A DNA stretch of 41,319 nucleotides from a virus. Shown piece by piece: positions 1 to 7,816 of this stretch. The translations under genes and the position numbers were made by a program. The notes under the pieces were generated by a model that was not told where the DNA came from, did not search any database, and saw only the letters and a list, made by a program, of their open reading frames with translations. Numbering within the stretch: the stretch's first letter is position 1; the number at the start of each line of letters is the position of its first letter. The DNA is taken from the IMG/VR virus record IMGVR_UViG_3300044742_000408, positions 1 through 41,319 of that record. The stretch is one strand, 5' to 3'.

Positions 1-220
1 CTCTCCTTTCAGCGAACATCTCTCCGCCGCCTTCACGCCACGCTTTGGAGCACCGCCTCGAGTTCTGCCAATCGCGCGCAGTTCCCACGCGGCACTCGCT
101 CTTCGGCGCGCGCCTGAAGCCTAACTGGCCCGAAAGCACGAGATACAACTCGTTCGCGGCGTAAGACGCCAAGCGCCACACCCGAGCGTCCCCGCGAACC
201 ATTACGAATAGATCTTTCAC
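1..220 (-). CDS. Hypothetical protein, 3' end beyond window
   Basis: A GTG start overlaps the TGA of the upstream gene (GTGA), the junction type used throughout this operon, and the frame stays open for 73 codons to the window edge. The protein begins VKDLFVMVRGDARVW and contains a short hydrophobic run (ELYLVLSGQLGF), then a basic, tryptophan-containing stretch. I recognise no domain. The missing C-terminus prevents any functional call. A GAAAGGAG sequence at the very edge may be the ribosome site of the next gene leftwards, which would then overlap this one. Confidence 0.5.
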   Translation of the reverse strand, partial: MKDLFVMVRGDARVWRLASYAANELYLVLSGQLGFRRAPKSECRVGTARDWQNSRRCSKAWREGGGEMFAERR

Positions 221-642
221 AGCGTCTTAGCCCTCCCTCTCGCCTTCTTCACCGGGGGCTTGCCCAGTCGAGCAGCCGGCCGCGTCGCCGCTTTCTCGAG
301 CGATTCCTTAGTCGGCCACTCCTTCGGAATGAGGTTCTCGAGCGGATCGCCGAGTCCCGCTTCAATCGCCGCTTTCTGGTAGCGTATCGCCTCGGCGAGG
401 TACGGAAGCGCCTTGCGGACCGCCTTCTCGCTGTGCGGCTCGAACACCAAGTACGCGCACGCGAGCCGTTGCACGGCCATGTATCGGAAGGTCGGGCGCT
501 TCGTGATCTCCTGCCCATTCCGGTACTCATCCCAGATCGCGTCCTGGATCTTCTTCGGGAGCTTGTACCAGTGGAACTTGCAAGCGAACATTCTCGCCGG
601 AACGATGCGATTGCAGTCTGGAGCGTGACACGTGTGGCTCAT
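217..642 (-). CDS. Small zinc-binding phage protein
   Basis: The 141-residue product starts MSHTCHAPDCNRIVPARMF and has C5, C10, C21 and H24 spaced as CxxxxC-x10-CxxH, a likely zinc site. The following motif HWYKLPKKIQDAIWDEYRNG is typical of a widespread family of uncharacterised phage proteins. The C-terminal 30 residues are lysine/arginine-rich and probably flexible or nucleic-acid binding. Its start overlaps the stop of the HTH gene upstream (ATGA), so translation is probably coupled. Role unknown; a nucleic-acid-binding accessory function is only an inference from the zinc site and basic tail. Confidence 0.75.
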   Translation of the reverse strand: MSHTCHAPDCNRIVPARMFACKFHWYKLPKKIQDAIWDEYRNGQEITKRPTFRYMAVQRLACAYLVFEPHSEKAVRKALPYLAEAIRYQKAAIEAGLGDPLENLIPKEWPTKESLEKAATRPAARLGKPPVKKARGRAKTL

Positions 643-899
643 GCCTCGTCCTTTTCCCGCGTCATTCGATGGATCCCGCTCGGAGTTCTATCGAAAAGAC
701 GAGCGATCTCTTTGATCCCTTTACCCTTGTCCCTGAGCCACAAGTACACGGCCCTCCGAGCGGCGCTCGTCGACATAGTACGCGGCCCCTCGTAGAGCTC
801 GTTCATCGACACGTGGGCGCCGAGCGCCATCTTCTCGATCTTGTCGTAGAGCCCGATCTCTCGGAGCCGGGCGGCAAACTTTTCGAACGATCGTTTCAT
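639..899 (-). CDS. DnaA domain IV-like helix-turn-helix protein
   Basis: The 86-residue product has a C-terminal half (AARRAVYLWLRDKGKGIKEI then ARLFDRTPSGIHRM) resembling the DNA-binding domain IV of DnaA: a helix, a basic loop and a helix-turn-helix ending in a recognition helix. No ATPase domain is present, so it could bind DnaA-box-like sites without initiator activity, as a competitor or regulator of initiation or as an ordinary transcription factor. It overlaps both neighbours by 4 bp. The family resemblance is by eye; a profile search against DnaA_C would settle it. Confidence 0.6.
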   Translation of the reverse strand: MKRSFEKFAARLREIGLYDKIEKMALGAHVSMNELYEGPRTMSTSAARRAVYLWLRDKGKGIKEIARLFDRTPSGIHRMTREKDEA

Positions 900-1165
900 G
901 TGTACGCACCGCCGTCGAAAGCCCCTTCTTCGATATACCGACAGTAGTACTCCGGGTTGATCTCAGCGGTGATCAAGTTGAGCTTCTGTTTTCGGCCTAC
1001 GGCGCCTTCCCAGAGCGCCTTGGTGTATCGACGCTCTTCGGCCTCCTCCGGAGTTCCGATGTAACGGAAGTCGCCGTACCCGCCGCCGATGCTGATACGC
1101 CAAAGGAAGACGTCGCATGCGGCGATAGCCAGCTCTCGGAATTCTCGAAGTTCTTGCTCGTTCAT
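896..1165 (-). CDS. Hypothetical protein, 89 aa
   Basis: ATG start overlaps the TGA of the SNF2 helicase gene (ATGA). The product MNEQELREFRELAIAACDVF continues with tryptophan/tyrosine-rich sequence (FLWRISIGGGYGDFRYIG) and an acidic C-terminus ending GAFDGGAYT. No signal peptide, membrane segment or known motif is evident. Translational coupling to the helicase suggests a related role, but this is only context. Confidence 0.6.
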   Translation of the reverse strand: MNEQELREFRELAIAACDVFLWRISIGGGYGDFRYIGTPEEAEERRYTKALWEGAVGRKQKLNLITAEINPEYYCRYIEEGAFDGGAYT

Positions 1166-2811
1166 GCCGCCTTCGCTTTCTTGCCCATCTTCTTGAGCGC
1201 CGCGGCGAGCCGGGAGAGGCCCTCGTCCTTGTCGCCGGCGAGCGTTTCCTTGAGCCCGTCGCCCTTGTCGGTCTCGAAGAGATCGAGGAAGTTGTCGAGC
1301 TTGTTGATGACCGCCTGGAGGATGAGCTCGTCGCCGGTACCGCGCGCGATGACGTACTGAATGAGCACTGGCTCCTGCTGACCGAACCGGTGCAGGCGCG
1401 CTTCCCACTGCACGAGCTCTCGAGGCTCCCACACGAGCTCGGCGATAACCCCGATGCTCGCGAACGTGAGATCGATGCCCGTCGAGGTGCAGTCGATGTT
1501 GGCGGCGAGGCAGACCGGGCCCTTCTTTTTGGCGAGATCGGTGATGATCTTCGGGCGACGCGTTAACGGGATCCCCCCGTGAATGTACGCCGACGGGGCG
1601 AACTCGCTCATCGCGTCTGCTACGGCCTCGCAGACGGCGCGCCGGTACGTGCCCACGACGACGCGCTGGCCCGCCTCGAGATGATCGCGGATCAAGCGGA
1701 GCACGCTCTTGAACTTCCCGTCGGCCGCGCTGTCGAGCGCCATGCGCATTCGCCGCTTGTCGCCGACGAGGCGCGCGTCCACGCCGAGTCGGTTTCTCGC
1801 CGGTACCTCGACGTCGACGACCTGGCGCTGCATGGCCGGGAGCTCTTTCAAAACTTCCCGCTTCGTTCGTCGGAGGCAGAACCAGTCGAGACGTTGCCGC
1901 ATCTCTTTCTTGTTCGAGGTGCCGGAAAAGTCCCATACCGTCCTCATTGTGCCGCCGGGACCGGGGACGTCGCGCTTCTGCCCGTCGCAGTATCGGATCC
2001 CGTACTGGAAAAAGTCGCCGAACCTTCCGGGGCTGATCGTCTCGACGACGTTGTAGAAGTCTTTGATGTACTCGATGGGAGGCGTGCCGGTGAGCGCGAT
2101 ACGCCCGAGAGATTCGGCGGCGATCTCGCGGCACGCCTTCGAGCGCCGGCTCGTCGGGTTGAGTAGGATCTGCGCTTCGTCGAACACGGACGTGAGTTTC
2201 CCTCGACCCCACTTGATGACGGCGTCGACCCATGCGTGCACGATGTCGTAGTGCGTGACGAACACGTCGGCCTCTTCCGGGATCTCCTCTGACTTCGTGC
2301 CGTAGGGTGCGAAGACGTTCGCGTCGGGCCACCACTTGGCGAGCTCGCCGCCCTTGTCGTCGAGGCTCTTCGGGCGCTCCCACACGCCGCGGACGTGCGC
2401 CGGGCACACGATGACGGTTTTTCGACGGAGCGCACGTACCGCCTTGACCGTCTGGAAGCTCTTGCCGACGCCCATGTCGTCGGCGAGGAGAGCGCCCGAT
2501 CCCGCTTGGTTGATGAGAAAGTCGATGCCGATCCGTTGGTAGTCGCGCGCGCTCTCGTAAGACGCCGGCAAGTTGTGCGGCCACTCGCGCTTGTTCGGCG
2601 GCACTTCCTCGGTGTTGAGCCCTTGCTCCTTCAACCGCGCAACAACCTGCTCGATCGCGTCGACGTAGCCGACGTGCAGGCGACGCTTGCCGTCCCAATA
2701 GGCGCCGGGGACACGCTTCACGAGCTGATTGAGCTTCGGACTGAAGTAGCTGACGCTCACCGCCCAGAGGTGCGGCTCGTCTTCTACCGGCCAAACTTGA
2801 AAGCCTCTCAT
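1162..2811 (-). CDS. SNF2-family DEAD/DEAH-like helicase
   Basis: A 549-residue SF2 ATPase of the SNF2 type, expected to translocate on double-stranded DNA and remodel protein-DNA complexes or branched DNA. Visible motifs are Walker A ADDMGVGKS (about 110-118), motif Ia CPAHV, motif II DEAQ (211-214, a DEAH-box variant), motif III ALTGTPP (239-245) and motif VI QWEARLHRFGQQ (468-479). The first 70 residues (PGAYWDGKRRLHVGY) resemble the short HARP-like region preceding SMARCAL1-type phage helicases. The start was chosen because ATG overlaps the stop of the upstream gene; an open frame extends further upstream but is not protein-like. Phage members probably aid replication or recombination at forks; that role is inferred. 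Confidence 0.9.
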   Translation of the reverse strand: MRGFQVWPVEDEPHLWAVSVSYFSPKLNQLVKRVPGAYWDGKRRLHVGYVDAIEQVVARLKEQGLNTEEVPPNKREWPHNLPASYESARDYQRIGIDFLINQAGSGALLADDMGVGKSFQTVKAVRALRRKTVIVCPAHVRGVWERPKSLDDKGGELAKWWPDANVFAPYGTKSEEIPEEADVFVTHYDIVHAWVDAVIKWGRGKLTSVFDEAQILLNPTSRRSKACREIAAESLGRIALTGTPPIEYIKDFYNVVETISPGRFGDFFQYGIRYCDGQKRDVPGPGGTMRTVWDFSGTSNKKEMRQRLDWFCLRRTKREVLKELPAMQRQVVDVEVPARNRLGVDARLVGDKRRMRMALDSAADGKFKSVLRLIRDHLEAGQRVVVGTYRRAVCEAVADAMSEFAPSAYIHGGIPLTRRPKIITDLAKKKGPVCLAANIDCTSTGIDLTFASIGVIAELVWEPRELVQWEARLHRFGQQEPVLIQYVIARGTGDELILQAVINKLDNFLDLFETDKGDGLKETLAGDKDEGLSRLAAALKKMGKKAKAA

Positions 2812-3152
2812 CCGTAATCTGCTCCCATCCGTCGCTCGAGGCCGGCGAGCCTGTCGCCTTGAGCTTTCGGGCGTCCGCGTTCGATCCACGCCGCATGCGC
2901 CGATCGCACTAGCCGTTCGATCATCGCCGGTACCTCCGGGCCGTTCTTGCACGTCTCGTCGGCGATCGGCTCCTCGTCGTCGCAGACGTCGGCGTGAATC
3001 AGCCCCGTACCTGGGAAGCACTCGATCTCGAAGCTCCACCCTTCCTTGCGAAGCTCCTCGGCGAGCGCCGATATCTCGTTCGACATCTCGATGTAGTCGG
3101 ATCGCACGCGACCGTCCGAGAACAAGAACTGCGTGAAGTACACGTAGGCCAT
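2808..3152 (-). CDS. Hypothetical protein, 114 aa
   Basis: The product begins MAYVYFTQFLFSDGRVRSDY and alternates hydrophobic strands with acidic helices (ALAEELRKEGWSFEIECF), consistent with a small alpha/beta protein. Three cysteines (ECF, DVCDD, ETCKN) do not form a clear zinc site. It overlaps the HAD-like gene by one base upstream and the helicase start by four bases downstream, so it belongs to the same transcript. I recognise no family. Confidence 0.65.
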   Translation of the reverse strand: MAYVYFTQFLFSDGRVRSDYIEMSNEISALAEELRKEGWSFEIECFPGTGLIHADVCDDEEPIADETCKNGPEVPAMIERLVRSAHAAWIERGRPKAQGDRLAGLERRMGADYG

Positions 3153-3739
3153 CAGAGCGATCCCTCCGCGGGCTGCTTGCGCAGGGTGACAGTGTCGCCC
3201 TTCTCAACGCGGGCGCGAGACGCGACGATGGTCCCGTTAATGACCAGCTCGAAGCCGGCGGGCGCTTCGACGATAAAGCCGTAATCGGAGTTCACGGTTG
3301 CACTCGAGTATTCGACTCGAGATACCGTGAGCCCCGCTTCCGCGAACGACTTCCGCTGCTTCTTCGTCCACGACTCGAACGAGCGGAGCTCCTCCATCGT
3401 CGGGAACTTGCCCTCGAAGTGCCACCCGCGATCGTCGATGTAGATGAAAGCGTGCGGTTTTTTCGAGGTGACGGTGATCTTGCCTAACAACGTTTTTAGG
3501 TGTCTGCCCGACTCGATCCAATGCTTTACAAGCCATGCGTCGATCGCATCTTCGCCTGCCGGATCGGCTGCGCGTGCGGAAAAGATCACTACGTCGAACT
3601 CTTCGAGCACTCGCTCGAGAAAGTCGAGCGCTCCGTCGACCGGCCCGTCATGGATCTCTTCCGCCACCGTCCACTTGGAGATGTGCTTGTGGATCACCCC
3701 GTCGAAGTCGACAGCTACGGTTCTACGACGCGCGATCAT
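3152..3739 (-). CDS. HAD-like phosphatase
   Basis: The 195-residue product has HAD motif I VAVDFDGVIH (D11, D13), motif II VVIFSAR (S54), and lysine plus acidic pair near TSKKPHAFIYIDDRGWHF (K93/K94, D102, D103), the Mg2+-dependent phosphohydrolase core. Phage HAD proteins of this size hydrolyse nucleotides or polynucleotide phosphates; the substrate is unknown. About 60 C-terminal residues form an extra beta-rich extension (GFIVEAPAGFELVINGT). The ATG at 3739 is chosen because it overlaps the upstream stop; the frame is open further upstream. Confidence 0.8.
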   Translation of the reverse strand: MIARRRTVAVDFDGVIHKHISKWTVAEEIHDGPVDGALDFLERVLEEFDVVIFSARAADPAGEDAIDAWLVKHWIESGRHLKTLLGKITVTSKKPHAFIYIDDRGWHFEGKFPTMEELRSFESWTKKQRKSFAEAGLTVSRVEYSSATVNSDYGFIVEAPAGFELVINGTIVASRARVEKGDTVTLRKQPAEGSL

Positions 3740-4008
3740 AACCGTAGCCCTCGTGTCCTCGACAACAACGCGATAGCCGCCTGAGCGTGCCGCTCCGTCC
3801 CATCCCACTGCTCGATGATGCTAGTCAGATCGCTCAGAACCGCCGCGGCGCACGCCTTTCGAATGATCGCGCCCGGGATCCTGTGCACCTCTACGTTCTC
3901 GCCGGTCTCGTCCCGGCGGTGGATCTGCACGTCGCCGCTCCAGTCGCCGTTGTGGAACACGACCCATTCGCGGCCGTCGTCGTCAAACATGCGCGTGCTG
4001 TAGCTCAT
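3736..4008 (-). CDS. Hypothetical protein, 90 aa
   Basis: The product begins MSYSTRMFDDDGREWVVFHN, a predicted beta-rich N-terminus (WSGDVQIHRRDETGE), followed by a helical C-terminus (CAAAVLSDLTSIIEQWDG). Start and stop overlap neighbours as ATGA, supporting this start over a longer frame. Function unknown. Confidence 0.6.
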   Translation of the reverse strand: MSYSTRMFDDDGREWVVFHNGDWSGDVQIHRRDETGENVEVHRIPGAIIRKACAAAVLSDLTSIIEQWDGTERHAQAAIALLSRTRGLRL

Positions 4009-4379
4009 GATGGGTAGCCCTCGAAAGTGTGATCGCCTCTCGCATGCGCCGGCGTGTTCTCTCCAAGCCCGCAGACGCGGCACTTAGCCCCGCCGGACGC
4101 CGGAAGGCCCGGCTTCGGTAGCAGTCGCCAGTGTTCCCTCGGACCAGCGTTCGCCGTCCACTCCCACGCGGTTCCGTCATCGCACATGCAAAAGAGCCGC
4201 TCACCGGCCGGGATCAGTTGAACGATCTTCCGCGGGAGCCGCGCCTCTTCGATCGTCATCGCGGGCCCCGCCGGGATGCGCGCGACTCCTTCTCGGTGGA
4301 GGCAGGTCGGGCACAAGTGGCCACCAGTCACGCCGACGGTGCCCTGGTCCGCGCCGCAAGAGGGGCAAGTAGCGCTCAC
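4005..4379 (-). CDS. Zinc-ribbon protein, GTG start
   Basis: The 124-residue product has an N-terminal zinc ribbon (CPSCGADQG...HLCPTC, Cys near 5, 8, 22, 25) and a second Cys pair near the C-terminus (CRVCGLG). The middle (KIVQLIPAGERLFCMCDDGT) looks like a small beta-sheet domain. The GTG start overlaps the TGA of the preceding gene. Two adjacent zinc-ribbon genes suggest a nucleic-acid or protein-binding role, but no specific family is recognised. Confidence 0.65.
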   Translation of the reverse strand: MSATCPSCGADQGTVGVTGGHLCPTCLHREGVARIPAGPAMTIEEARLPRKIVQLIPAGERLFCMCDDGTAWEWTANAGPREHWRLLPKPGLPASGGAKCRVCGLGENTPAHARGDHTFEGYPS

Positions 4380-4585
4380 GACTTCAATCCTTCCGGTGCG
4401 GGCCGCACTTGCGCGCCGCACTTGGGGCACTCGTCCGGCATCGTCGGCCGCGTGACAAGGTGGAACCAAGCGGAGCACTTCGGGCACATGTACGTCCAGA
4501 TGCCGGTAGCCAGATCGACCCCGAGACGCACCCACCGGTCTCGGAGATCGTCCGAGTACGCTAGAGCCTGCTTGACAGTCATCAT
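4376..4585 (-). CDS. Small zinc-ribbon protein, 69 aa
   Basis: The product starts MMTVKQALAYSDDLRDRW and carries a four-cysteine ribbon (YMCPKCSAWF ... DECPKCGAQV) in its C-terminal half. The ATG overlaps the TGA of the RecD-like helicase gene (ATGA), which decides the start although the frame is open further upstream. Probably translated with the helicase; function unknown. Confidence 0.65.
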   Translation of the reverse strand: MMTVKQALAYSDDLRDRWVRLGVDLATGIWTYMCPKCSAWFHLVTRPTMPDECPKCGAQVRPAPEGLKS

Positions 4586-6126
4586 CGGAGCACCGTGAGC
4601 TTCTTCGCGGCTCGCGTGACGGCCGTGTAGAGCCACCGGCGCCAGTCCTCGTCGTTGACGGGGCCGGGCCGTTCCGAGAGAACGACCAGGTCGTCGAACT
4701 GTGAGCCTTGCATCTTGTGCACGGTCATCGCGTAGCCGAAGTCGAAGAGCGCGCCGGCCATACGGAACGAGTGGATGCCGGTCTCGCGCGCGAGCTCTTC
4801 CGGTGACTGGAACGTCTTGTCGCGGCTGAATTGCTTGCGAAGCATCTCGTACTCGCAGGCTTTGATCTCGTCCTCGGGGAACCCGATGCTCCCCATGAGG
4901 TGCGTTTCGCTCTCGCGGCAGGTCTCGCCGCGGTCGTTCTTGTGCTCGCCGTGCGGGTCACGGATGAGCTTCGGGACCGCGTTCGTCGCGAGCACGCCGC
5001 GCATGCCGTTGGCGATCGGCGGCCGGCCCTGCTCGCCCTTCATGTTGCGGAGGCACACCACGTGCTCGCCCTCGACGGGGAGCTCCCAACCTTTGCGGGC
5101 GGTGCCGCGTGCGCGCCGAACGGTCGCGTTCAGACCGACTCGGCGACGGTTCGTGTAGCAGGCCAGGCCCATCTCGAGCAATCGGGCGGCCGACGCATCC
5201 GCGTAGCGATCCTCGAGCAGCCGTTCGTATGTGCGGATCTGCCCGAACTCGACGGCGTCGCCCGGGAGACTGTCGGGCAGGCGGCCCGTCTCGCGGATCA
5301 TCTTCGAGAGCGCGATGATGGGGTTACCCTCGGCTTGGCGGTGGATCTTCTCGAGCCGGAGGTGCGGTGCCTTCATGAGACTGCCGGAGCCGCCGACGGG
5401 CGGGAGCTGGCCGTGGTCGCCGACCGCCAGAATCGGGATGTTGTAGCCGCGGAGATCGCGAAGCATCGTGTCGTCGACCATCGAGGCCTCGTCCACGATG
5501 ATGAGGCCGTAGTTGCGATCGAGGACATCGCGGCGCAGCCACTCCTTGCCGCCGCAGAGCTTGCACTTGCCGTCCGCGTCCTTCTGCGCGTAGACGAACT
5601 TGTTCGTCGGCTTGAGCTTGTCGAAGGCCTCCTTCGACTTGATGAGCCCGATGTGTCCGGCGCCACACTCGCTGCGATCGGAGCCGGGCGGGCTGACGCC
5701 CATCGGGGGGGCCCAAAACGTCTCGTGAACGCAGTTCTTCTCGGGGCACGGCTTTTGAAGCTGGACCGCTTGCGGCTCGAGGCACGCGCACGGCCGGTAG
5801 ATGAGCGAGTGGATCGTTCCGCAGAACGGCCGCTGTTCGAGCGCCACGCCGCCATCGGGGCGTCGCTTCTGCGCGCCGACCGTCTCGGTGCCGGCGGCTC
5901 GGAGCTTGCGCCGGAGCACGCTCGTCGCCTTGCCGGTGTACGCGCAGAACGCCGGCAGTTCGATCTGCTCGGCGACCAGGCTCACGAGGGTGCTCTTTCC
6001 GCTGCCGGCGTAGCCGCCGAGAGTGAGCAGAGGCGACTCGATGTCATCCGGGTCCCTAAGCCAGTTTACAATGCTGTTGTACGCCTCACGCTGGTCCGAG
6101 GAGAGATCGTTGACGGTGATGTCCAT
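4582..6126 (-). CDS. RecD/Dda-like SF1 helicase with Cys-rich insert
   Basis: The 514-residue product is a superfamily 1B (5'-3' type) DNA helicase: Walker A GGYAGSGKST (37-46), motif II VDEASM (211-216), motif III GDHGQLPP (236-243), and motif VI YTAVTRA (500-506), preceded by the SH3-like region ending AMTVHKMQGSQFD. Phage homologues such as Dda and RecD2-like proteins help start and restart forks and remove bound proteins. Residues about 112-192, between motifs Ia and II, form an insert with many cysteines (CAC, CPEKNC, CGAGH, CKLCGG) that may bind two zinc ions. ATG at 6126 is preferred over an upstream TTG. A repeated regulatory motif lies about 50 bp upstream. Confidence 0.88.
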   Translation of the reverse strand: MDITVNDLSSDQREAYNSIVNWLRDPDDIESPLLTLGGYAGSGKSTLVSLVAEQIELPAFCAYTGKATSVLRRKLRAAGTETVGAQKRRPDGGVALEQRPFCGTIHSLIYRPCACLEPQAVQLQKPCPEKNCVHETFWAPPMGVSPPGSDRSECGAGHIGLIKSKEAFDKLKPTNKFVYAQKDADGKCKLCGGKEWLRRDVLDRNYGLIIVDEASMVDDTMLRDLRGYNIPILAVGDHGQLPPVGGSGSLMKAPHLRLEKIHRQAEGNPIIALSKMIRETGRLPDSLPGDAVEFGQIRTYERLLEDRYADASAARLLEMGLACYTNRRRVGLNATVRRARGTARKGWELPVEGEHVVCLRNMKGEQGRPPIANGMRGVLATNAVPKLIRDPHGEHKNDRGETCRESETHLMGSIGFPEDEIKACEYEMLRKQFSRDKTFQSPEELARETGIHSFRMAGALFDFGYAMTVHKMQGSQFDDLVVLSERPGPVNDEDWRRWLYTAVTRAAKKLTVLR

Positions 6127-6173
6127 AAGAAGCTCGAGTCCTTTCAATACAGATGGACGGGGCGCACCCCAGC

Positions 6174-6188
6174 GGTATTCAACGTAAT
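6174..6188 (-). promoter_or_regulatory. 15-bp repeated motif, copy D
   Basis: Minus-strand ATTACGTTGAATACC matches 13 of 15 positions of the element found three more times at 19087-19123 and 19598-19612 (consensus TTGACGTTGAATACC). It lies upstream of the RecD-like helicase gene, near a GGGG-TGCG-CCCC hairpin (6159-6170). A TTGAAA...AATACC sigma70-like pair with 17-bp spacing overlaps it. It could be an operator or promoter. Confidence 0.45.
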
Positions 6189-6198
6189 TCGACGGTTT

Positions 6199-6366
6199 TC
6201 AAGGATACCGGTACTCCCCGAAGGCTCCGAGCCAGCCGGAAACGCCCAAGAAGAAAACGACGTCCGGCCGGGTCGAGCGGTGGATCATGTAGTGCGTGAT
6301 CCGCGTATGCCGCCCTACGGGGAACGTAGGCAGCCAGCCGTTAAGTTTCACGCCACCGGGGCGCAT
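6199..6366 (-). CDS. Small hypothetical protein, 55 aa
   Basis: The product begins MRPGGVKLNGWLPTFPVGRH and ends SGWLGAFGEYRYP. A clear AGGAG site sits 8 bases before the ATG, which supports translation although the gene overlaps the end of the GIY-YIG gene by 19 bp. It is rich in aromatic residues and glycine with no recognised motif. Confidence 0.5.
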   Translation of the reverse strand: MRPGGVKLNGWLPTFPVGRHTRITHYMIHRSTRPDVVFFLGVSGWLGAFGEYRYP

Positions 6367-6683
6367 TGGCGTTTCTCCTCTGCTCGACGAGCGCGCATCC
6401 GTGCCGCGGCCTTCGCGTTGTACGCCGGCTTGCAAAGCGGGCAGTAGCTAGATGCCCCGCCGCGGGCCTTCAAACGGCGCTCCAAGGCCCGGTCGCCCTC
6501 GAGCACGGCCGCGAGGGTGACAGTGCAGCCGGCGGCCAGGGCGGCCCCCACGAGCGGCGAGGGCCGTCTGCCGGTCTGGTTGAGGTGCTGGCCGACGCGA
6601 CGCGATACGTCCGCGTCCTTCGTCCAGCCGACGTAGTGCCGCGCGTGGTGTAGCGGCGGGTCGATGTGGAGAATGTAGATCAC
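6348..6683 (-). CDS. GIY-YIG nuclease-like protein
   Basis: The 111-residue product has the small GIY-YIG fold elements VIYILHID and HYVGWTKD (residues 1-8 and 16-23), then arginines and histidine (RRVGQH), a glutamate in RALERRLK, and an asparagine in PAYNAKA, matching the usual order of catalytic residues. A Cys pair (CPLC) precedes the last motif. Such proteins cut or nick DNA; in phages they act in recombination, exclusion or homing. The GTG start overlaps the upstream stop (GTGA). Confidence 0.75.
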   Translation of the reverse strand: MIYILHIDPPLHHARHYVGWTKDADVSRRVGQHLNQTGRRPSPLVGAALAAGCTVTLAAVLEGDRALERRLKARGGASSYCPLCKPAYNAKAAARMRARRAEEKRQCAPVA

Positions 6684-6865
6684 CGCGGATGCCTTCGATC
6701 CCTCGGCCAGCGTCCTCGCCGATCCTCTGCCGAGTGGGCGTTGAAAGTCCCGCGCACGTAGCCGTCGTGTTCGAGGGCGCGCTCTACGTCCTCTCGATCC
6801 ATGCTCTCGATGAAGAACACGGTATCGACGACGGTGCCGCCCTTGAGGACATCCCAAGCTCTCAT
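6680..6865 (-). CDS. Small hypothetical protein, 61 aa
   Basis: The product (MRAWDVLKGGTVVDTVFFIE ...) reads as beta-hairpin then helix (DREDVERALEHDGY), followed by a basic tail. Small phage proteins with this DVERALxxHDGY pattern are common and uncharacterised. Both ends overlap neighbours by 4 bp. Confidence 0.6.
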   Translation of the reverse strand: MRAWDVLKGGTVVDTVFFIESMDREDVERALEHDGYVRGTFNAHSAEDRRGRWPRDRRHPR

Positions 6866-7251
6866 GCGTCGAATTCCTCGACAAGCTCGGTGCCGTAGGA
6901 GCGCCCGACCGCAGCACGACGGTCGACCTCCGCCGGATCGATGAGCGGCCAGAGACGCTCCCGGTCACCCCAGTCGAGCACGAATGGGATGAGCTCGCGC
7001 GCGATCCATCGCGTCGACGGTTGCATGTTCTTGAGCAGCAACGTCGCCGCCGCGAGCAATTGGTTGCTGCCGCTGTAGGCGTAGAGCTTCATGCACGGGA
7101 CGAAGGCGTCGAGGACGCGATGGTCGGTGCCGGTGATGGGCGCCATGCAGCCGTTGAACAGCTTCGAGGGGTGCCCGGGATCCTCTTTCTTCGCGCGGAC
7201 CACCTCACGCACCCACTGCGCCCAAGTCTGCTCTTTGAACGCCCTGCTCAT
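6862..7251 (-). CDS. Hypothetical protein, 129 aa
   Basis: The product starts MSRAFKEQTWAQWVREVVRA and is mostly helical, with conserved-looking aromatic stretches (SGSNQLLAAATLLLKNM; LIPFVLDWGDRERLW). No signal peptide or catalytic motif. It lies in a chain of 4-bp overlaps, so it is co-transcribed with the GIY-YIG gene. Function unknown. Confidence 0.65.
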   Translation of the reverse strand: MSRAFKEQTWAQWVREVVRAKKEDPGHPSKLFNGCMAPITGTDHRVLDAFVPCMKLYAYSGSNQLLAAATLLLKNMQPSTRWIARELIPFVLDWGDRERLWPLIDPAEVDRRAAVGRSYGTELVEEFDA

Positions 7252-7340
7252 GGCCTGCTCCTCAACGTCAAGATGGCGACGGTCACCGACGCGACGAGCG
7301 CGACCAGCGACACGCCAAGCGAGATAACTTCGATGCTCAT
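7248..7340 (-). CDS. 30-aa single-span membrane peptide
   Basis: The whole product is MSIEVISLGVSLVALVASV followed by TVAILTLRSRP: one transmembrane helix with a short positively charged tail. ATG overlaps the upstream TGA and the stop overlaps the next ATG, the same junctions as its neighbours, which is the main evidence that so short a frame is a gene. It could be a regulatory membrane peptide or a membrane-active early protein. Confidence 0.45.
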   Translation of the reverse strand: MSIEVISLGVSLVALVASVTVAILTLRSRP

Positions 7341-7816
7341 CCGAGCCTCTTGGCGCACACTGGGCCCAAGCCGGTCTCGATGCTCTCCGGAGTCGTGAGT
7401 CGGCGCCCGCACTTGCCGCAGCGCCCCTCGTGGTAGACGGCGAGCTCCGGGTGCATCTGGCCCCCCGTGAGGCGCTGCCACACCCACGTGAACGCGACGG
7501 CGCTCGAAGCGACGTCGGCGATGCGGCTCTTACGGCCGTGCGCGTACACCCGGCTGCGATAGATGCAACCGAGGTAGTCGTAGCGGTCCGGTCCGGTCAG
7601 CACGGCCACGAAGTGCGAGGGGCCCAAGTCGACGTCGCCCGGATGGCACCGCCGTGCCTCGACACGGTAGGTGAACCGGGTGCCGGTGCGCCGGGACTGG
7701 AAAGTCACATGGGCGTTTCCGGCCAGCATGAAAGCGATAGTGACGCCGGGAACAGTGAGCTCGGCGCGGGGCCCCGGAGCGTCATCTTCCGGTTCGTATT
7801 GAAGCTCCGCTTGCAT
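7337..7816 (-). CDS. Zinc-finger protein, DUF6011-like C-terminus
   Basis: The 159-residue product ends with GRCGKCGRRLTTPESIETG then LGPVCAKRLG, the pattern of the phage zinc-finger family I know as DUF6011 (CxxC-x16-C with GxGPxC). The N-terminal 100 residues look like a beta-rich domain (TFQSRRTGTRFTYRVEARR; HFVAVLTGPDRYDYLG) seen with this finger in other phage proteins. It is the first gene of the leftward operon. Function unknown, likely nucleic-acid related. Confidence 0.7.
   Translation of the reverse strand: MQAELQYEPEDDAPGPRAELTVPGVTIAFMLAGNAHVTFQSRRTGTRFTYRVEARRCHPGDVDLGPSHFVAVLTGPDRYDYLGCIYRSRVYAHGRKSRIADVASSAVAFTWVWQRLTGGQMHPELAVYHEGRCGKCGRRLTTPESIETGLGPVCAKRLG

Noticed and set aside
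896-2896. 666-codon frame covering the SNF2 gene in another phase
   Set aside because: Only its last 89 codons (896-1165) are protein-like and start by an ATGA overlap; the rest is an out-of-phase reading of the helicase.
4831-6447. 538-codon open frame on the plus strand opposite the RecD-like helicase
   Set aside because: It is the complement of a gene with all SF1 motifs; its sequence is Arg/Ala/Leu-rich low complexity, as expected for antisense frames in GC-rich DNA, and it has no ribosome site.
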